Program-made: the position numbers and the translations under genes | Shown here: piece after piece, positions 58,229 to 64,000 of the stretch | Position numbering within the stretch: position 1 is the stretch's first letter | How the letters are laid out: each line of letters starts with the position of its first letter | Notes under the pieces: model-generated | What the model was told of the DNA's origin: nothing | Seen by the model: only the letters and a program-made list of their open reading frames with translations | Database searches by the model: none | NCBI GenBank assembly: GCA_903813345.2 | Contig: CAIIXF020000001.1 | Span: 25,287,915-25,351,914, forward strand | Source of the DNA: Owenia fusiformis | Lineage: Eukaryota; Annelida; Polychaeta; Sabellida; Oweniidae | DNA: 64,000 bases | Reading direction: 5' to 3'

Positions 58229-61200
58229 ATGACAGCGGCAATGCAGATAATGGATGTGGTAGATCCACACTTCGCTGTACCGGTTCTGGGAGTGGTCGTG
58301 TGTGCTTTGTTGGTATTGGCATTTGGCTTTAAATCGCCTGTTGAGCCACCCAGCTTTGATTTCGTTGATGAAAAAAAGTCGAGATCAAAATCAAAGAAGA
58401 CGAAACAGGTATGTGTTCCACAGACTTTTCGTTTGGATCAGTGATTCCCCTAAATATTACACATAAATGTGATATAGATTGAAGCACCAAACGTTTTGTC
58501 TGATCGGACTTCAATCACAGTAGCCGCCGCGAGATGTAGAGTACTGCTACATGTTAGATCTACACAGTTTATTCTCGGCATGAGGCATTCCCGGACAAAT
58601 CCTTGGCATCAGGTGAAAAATCTAGGTGTATTTTAGACTCTTTTCAAAATACAACACCACTGTATTGATAAAAATGATGTGTCTTATTTGAAGTTTCAAT
58701 AAAGAAATCGTATAAAACAAAGAAATATTGAAGATTGTCTGACAATGCCCCATAACGACCTACAGTAATGGGCCCCTCGGGGAGCTGTAGTGTAACAAGC
58801 CAGATATTGGACATGAAAGGTAGTGTTCTAAATTCAATGTCTCCTGAGGGAATCAAACCCAGGACTTTCAGCTCCATAGACCTTGTCTACAGCTTTAGCC
58901 AATAGGGAGCTAGCCACTATATTTGGGCTGTGCTAGTAACTTCCTTTCAAGAGTCATAGCACCCCCCCCCCCAAACTGTAGGGCAATGCCACGTCATAAC
59001 CCATCATATGCGTAAATCACTGAAATGAGTCTTCTGATCAAATGTAACCCAAAGGGCCCCTTCTGGGAATTGTAGTGTAACAAGCCAGATACTGGACAAG
59101 GGCGTGTTTGACTCAGTATACATCATTCTTCCTAATTTTACAGAAATTTCAGAAGGTTAGAAATAGAAAAATCAGAACTTAATCCCTGGACCAAAAATAT
59201 TTTAGACCATGTCAAGGTAACCTTACTCTGTGTTTTCAATAATGCTGTCCAAATATTGAAAAAATGCAAAAAAATGTTTGACCCAGAAATAAAAATGAAC
59301 TGCATATTTTGGAAGCAGACGCAAGTCAAATGCACAAAATCAACTTTGGATGAATGATTTGATAAAGATCTTACCTTCAGTCTCTTTATTTCGTCAGAAT
59401 CCACTAAGTAATTGAAGGAAAGTTGATTTCTGATCGAAATAGTAAGAGGCATGTGATAGGACAAAGAGTTATCCAAATCTCCATTTACGAGCAGTAATCA
59501 GTACGAGTTCTACGATTGGCCGCTAGCTGAAGACCTGATCTAAACCTTAAAAGGGACCTCGCGCCGATTGCTCCTAAAGCAAGATATTTCTGAGCCATCA
59601 AAATCAATAGCAAATTGCTTCGAAATACGCAAAGAAAATGTGTGTTGAATGGTTGAATATAAGTTATACCTCACAAGTGATGGTATCTGTATCATTCAAT
59701 GACATTCTAGACTCGCTTAAATGCTGATTTAGACCAATAAATAGCAAAAACGATACAAAATTTCATCAATTTCATCAACTTTGAATTCCCGGGAATTTTT
59801 TACAAGGGACGCAGTCTTTTGAGGGGGACGCATTTTTTGAAAATCAGTATGTCCCAGGGACGCAATCTTGGACAAACCTACTGAAAATATTGCTTACTGT
59901 AGTAAAGAAGCGATGAAACATGATTTTCATTAAGATGTTAAAACTCAAAAAATCTCATTTGCTAATGTGGCTACTGAAGATTCACATGTTTCAAGTCTGA
60001 AACATGTAATTTGATTGGTTCCGATATATTCCGGAATATGCCGAAATTGAAATTTTTGTTTGTTATGTGCAAACATCAGTTTTAATAAATAAATCAGCAC
60101 ACTTGATTTACTGCTTGTATTCATATTTTACAGCATACTTATAAACCCATGTTTTAACAGTTATGTAGGTACTTCTACATTTTTTGACAATTCAAAATCT
60201 CTGGGACTCAGATATTTAATTAGAACACTAATGTACAAAATTCAGTGCCAATGTAGGAATCAAACCCAGGACCTTCCACTCAGCTCCATTGACCGATGCT
60301 CTACCGCTCGGCCCAACAAGGGCCAACCCCTAAAATTTCATTAAAAATGAGAATTCAATGAGATCTAAAACCTATAAGTAAATCTATTATTGATCAATTA
60401 ATCTGAAATCATGTCCCTTACACTACTGAATGGTACTATAAAGGCAATTTAATTTGTGTCAACTAAGTTTTGTAAGAGTGTTACATACCTTTAGATGTAA
60501 CACTGAAAAATGAGATGTCAAACCCCAAATCCTAATGTTTTTTAATGTTGAATGCCATCAGTTCTTGCTCTGGATATTATTAATTAAATTTTCGTGAATT
60601 AAATGTCGACAAAACAAACATGATTCTATTTTTGTAAATGATATATGTTTTTAGAAGACTCCCAGTAATGGGCATATAGTACAAGAGTCTTCAGAGTCAG
60701 TTGCTAAGCAACCAAAGCAGTCGCCACGCACAAAGCAGGATGCTAAGGATGCCAAGTTAAGCAAGGTATGCAGATTTTGAAGTGCAATACAGGATATATT
60801 CTGCTTGAGAAATTTTGTATTGGAACAAGATGAAGTCGAGTGCCAATACAGAATATCGAGACAGAATCAGAGGGCTTCATTTTACAGATCATACGATAAT
60901 TAGACATATTTCAAAAAACTCATGAACTTAATTTGAAAAACAAGTTGTGATTAAACTTATGAAACGTGACAGTATTATTTACTTTGAATTCAGATTGGTT
61001 TAGAATACCTAAAAAAAAGTAATATAAATTGCATTGAATAATAAATGTGACACAATCATTTATTCATTTTAAATCATGGATAACTAATCCCCATTTGATA
61101 GCTTATGTAGGTAATTTCACCATTTGATACTTGATATCAGAGATATCTTAATATGATTAGAATGACAAAGAGCAAGAGTTGGTTATTTGTAAGTGATGCT

Positions 61201-63698
61201 TGCAATGTTATTACCCCTTTGATTTATACTCATATGGCTGTTAAGTGGTTGACTCTTATAGCATGATAGAAATGTTTTTATTTTTGATTGAAATTGCTCT
61301 TATATTAGGTACTCAATTTCATTCAATAATGCGAATGAGGAAGTATTATATGAGTTTATTTTGTAAAACACAGGCCCGTAGCAAGGGTGGGGGGGGGGGT
61401 GTTCGCAGGGTTCGGGCGAAACCCCCCCCCCCCCTGGCCAGAAATTCTTTCAAAATCATGCAGTTTTTCACAATTTTGAGCACTTCTTAAATGATTTTAG
61501 CCATATTTGGGCCAAAATTGTCAAATGTGAACCCCCCAGGAAATTTTTGAAAACTGAACCCCCCTTGGCAAATCCTGGCTACGGGCCTGAAACATGTCTC
61601 TAAAAGTAAACTTTTCTACAAAACTATTCATATAGAAATACTCTAAGCAGCTGTTAGAAGTTCATGTTAAGAAGTGTTAATTGAAAATATTTGTGCTAGT
61701 AAAAACTCGCTAAATCTCCACTTTTTTTAATTAAATTAGTGATATTTTATTTCTTTGATCTGTTTCTATATATCCCTAACTACTACCTTTTCTGGCTATA
61801 AACCAAATTAACTCATATTCATAATCTGACGAAAGGTTACCTTTATCAACACCAATACTATAAAATCATCTGTAATAGTTCAATTATATATTGGATATTA
61901 TATAATGGAAAAAAAGTTTGAAAATAGAGATTTCTGATTGTGTATGTTGATGACTTTAGGTAAAGAAGGCAGCCCCAGGCAAGAGTAGCAGGCCTGAAGA
62001 TGTAGAGCCAGCCAAGGCCAATGAGACAACAGAAGATGCAGGTACTGTAAGCCTAGTCAGCCAAAAGCACATGCGAGCATTTATCATTATCAAAACTTGA
62101 ATGATAAAATTGTAAATTAAAACCATAAAATTCAGAGTACTCTTATTCATAAGAACTTCAATCTAGCTCCTCTGTAGTAAGCCTCTGTGAAAGTGTTTAC
62201 ATTGATGATTTATGAAGACATGTTAGAATAAAATAAGTCTGGTAACATGAGAGGTAATAAAGGACATCTATATTCTATAGCTGAGAAATATTCATGTATC
62301 GAATCATCTCTTTTTGTACATATATAGAAGTTCTAATGCAAATAAATCTACATATTATGTTTGATCATGTTTATCCAACCTTTTGTTGTTTAAGATATCA
62401 GCCTTCAAATCTGCCAAAGAGCCTTGAATTTAAATATTTGAACTGTCACAATGATTTATGTCCTTCTTGTGTGAGACTTTCTAATGTAAAATTATGTGAC
62501 CAGAACAAACCTAAAACACTTTTATCTTGTTTGGATATCTACAATAAGGCATTTCATAAAACATTCTTTTCCCTTGCACAAACATACTAATTTGTTGCTA
62601 GGAGCATTAGAAAAAATCTCAAATGTCAAATCAGTTTATGTCATGTATTAATATATTGACATCATATACTAATGCATATATGTATTTATATAAGGCGCCT
62701 GAGTGGGTCATACTAACTTCTGGTGAAAATCTACTCAAGAAAAGTTAGTTTTATAATGTTACATATTCCATTATGATGAATGAACTATAAGTGCACTATA
62801 TTCACTAACAGAATAACAACTGACGCAACTCTCAATTTCCCTATGTGTAATATTATTTTATCATGTACAGCATTATTATTTTTTTATTCAGGAGAGTGGA
62901 CCACCCACATCTCTAAGAAACGTAAGAAGGTGCTGAAAGAAAACGATGTTGTCGTTAAAGTAGCTGAGAAGGCAGAAAGCCCCCGTGCCCAGACAAAGGA
63001 GAAATCTCTTAGTCCAGAGGAGACCCCTGAAGCCCCTGCTGCCCCTGAGCAGGCCCCCCAGGAACAGAGGGTGAAGAAGGAGAAAGGAACTCCAAAGAAA
63101 CCTAAGAAGGTCAGTAGTGCATAGTTTATGGTTTACTGTTAACTGTCACAGTGTTGAGGATTCACAGAGTTTCCAGTCTGAAACGTGGATTTGATTGATT
63201 CCAAAATATGCCAAGATTAAAGTGAATACCTTTGTTGTGGACAAACATCGATTTAAAATAAATCAAAGCACTTTTTACTGATTGTCCTCAGTGTACTGAT
63301 CACTAAACATTTTAAAGCATACTTATAAATGATGATTAATTGTTTTAACAGTTATGTAGGTACTTCTGCATTTTTTATGAACATTTTTTATTGATAATAA
63401 ATTTCTTGAATGCTTTCATACATATATTTGCAAATGCAAGAAATATGAAAAAATAGTGGTATTAATAGTTATACAATCTCTTTGATTATCTCATACACTA
63501 ATTTCCTCATTTCTGCATGGTATATACATCTTGAAATAAATGTTTTCAACAATTTCATCAGAATTCGTCTAAGCACAAACTATTCTGATTTACACCCATT
63601 TCTCTTTTTCATTGTAGGAGGCTGTCAAAGAGACCCCTGTGGTACCTGCAGCCCCAGAATTATCACAAGAGGCAACCAAGCCAAAGACTGAAGAAAAG
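58229..63698 (+). CDS. metadherin (LYRIC)-like single-pass ER membrane protein, 5' part
   Basis: Exons: 58229-58408, 60655-60765, 61960-62041, 62892-63109, 63618-63698; the gene continues past the window. Phases agree; 224 residues are readable. A membrane segment lies near residues 16-34 (VPVLGVVVCALLVLAFGF), with a short N-terminus and a long Lys/Glu/Pro-rich C-terminal region. The spacing and composition resemble metadherin/LYRIC: a PSNGHIVQE block, a basic region, then GEWTTHISKKRKKVLKEND, which aligns with the conserved W-containing motif before a basic KRxxR run in that family. Metadherin binds SND1 and acts in RNA control and survival signalling; function here is inferred. Ribosome-binding protein 1 or kinectin are alternatives. 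The upstream in-frame sequence lacks an ATG before 58229. Confidence 0.6.
58730..58925 (-). mobile_element. tRNA-derived SINE (copy 1)
   Basis: On the minus strand, TTGGCTAAAGCTGTAGAC resembles an A box and CCTGGGTTTGATTCCC a B box of the internal tRNA promoter, about 40 bases apart. The body continues with CCAATATCTGGCTTGTTAC, which recurs at 59070-59100. It lies in intron 1 of the metadherin-like gene. Confidence 0.55.
58970..59103 (-). mobile_element. SINE body fragment (copy 2, 5'-truncated)
   Basis: TCCAGTATCTGGCTTGTTAC, ACTACAATTCCCAG matches the body of the copy at 58730-58925 without the tRNA-like head. A run of C at 58962-58971 marks its downstream end. Confidence 0.5.
60220..60322 (-). 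mobile_element. tRNA-derived SINE head (copy 3)
   Basis: The minus strand reads GGGCCGAGCGGTAGAGCATC (A-box-like) and GGTCCTGGGTTTGATTCC (B box) at normal tRNA spacing. No complete acceptor stem could be folded, so I call it a SINE head rather than a tRNA gene. Confidence 0.5.
61371..61589. mobile_element. 219-bp MITE, TIR CAGGCCCGTAGC
   Basis: It starts CAGGCCCGTAGC and ends GCTACGGGCCTG, flanked on both sides by AAACA (5-bp duplication). The interior is dominated by G and C homopolymers (61389-61398 and 61423-61434). There is no coding capacity. It lies in intron 2 of the metadherin-like gene. Confidence 0.75.
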
Positions 63699-64000
63699 GT
63701 AAACAATGATTTATTCATCATTCCATACAGCACATAAGACAATTATTTAGGTAAAATTAATGTTGTGCATAATGCACTGAAGGGCTTGTATCAAACAGAA
63801 TAGAATTCATAATTTGCTCTTGGCATTAAAAGTGGAAAACTGCAAAAATATATGTTTCAAATTTCATTGGAAATATTTGATCAGATTGATACAAAATCAC
63901 TAGAAGAAGATATTTTTAATGAAACTTTTTGCAAGGGTCAAGTATTGACAAAGCATAAATTTCAATGTCCTCACCTTGACAACCATACAAAATGATTATT

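Noticed and set aside
60240-60320. Functional tRNA gene
   Set aside because: A and B boxes are present but no acceptor stem or clear anticodon arm; it sits among SINE pieces.

Overview
This is nuclear DNA from an animal. It is AT-rich, has GT-AG introns of 0.1 to 8.5 kb, and is packed with inverted-repeat mobile elements. Intron-bearing homologues of animal SPTLC1, PHF24 and cytidine deaminase, together with the transposon types, suggest a marine invertebrate. A hemichordate, other ambulacrarian or lancelet-like lineage seems plausible, but the sequence alone does not settle it. I built gene models by hand: exon ends were chosen at GT/AG sites, and reading phase was checked across each junction.

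Layout from left to right. (1) 1660-8870 (+): a complete 15-exon gene for a 1022-residue protein with an SPX domain, a VTC polyphosphate-polymerase domain, a three-helix DUF202/VTC1 membrane domain and an extra C-terminal propeller-like domain. VTC polymerases are known from fungi and protists and are generally regarded as absent from animals, so this is the most unusual gene here. (2) 10980-15338 (-): cytidine deaminase, first exon not found. Its intron carries a mariner-type element with a second foldback element nested inside. (3) 17744-43501 (+): a seven-exon PHF24/GINIP-like gene (410 aa) with a myristoylation-type start, a PHD finger and EF-hands. Its introns hold about a dozen mobile elements, including a 5.6-kb transposon with an XPG/FEN1-like nuclease that I assign to the Academ superfamily, and a 44-bp tandem array that repeats the splice acceptor of exon 5. 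(4) 45659-57887 (-): complete 14-exon SPTLC1 (474 aa), the first subunit of serine palmitoyltransferase. (5) 58229-63698 (+): the first five exons of a metadherin-like single-pass ER protein, running off the window. Genes 4 and 5 are head to head across a 341-bp gap containing CRE-type sites.

The genes do not form a pathway. VTC makes polyphosphate under inositol-pyrophosphate control, CDA salvages pyrimidines, PHF24 is a membrane-tethered G-protein signalling adaptor, and SPTLC1 starts sphingolipid synthesis at the ER. The shared promoter of two ER-membrane genes may be a functional link. The rest of the window is mostly intron and intergenic DNA made of foldback MITEs, LINE tails, tRNA-derived SINE pieces and minisatellites.
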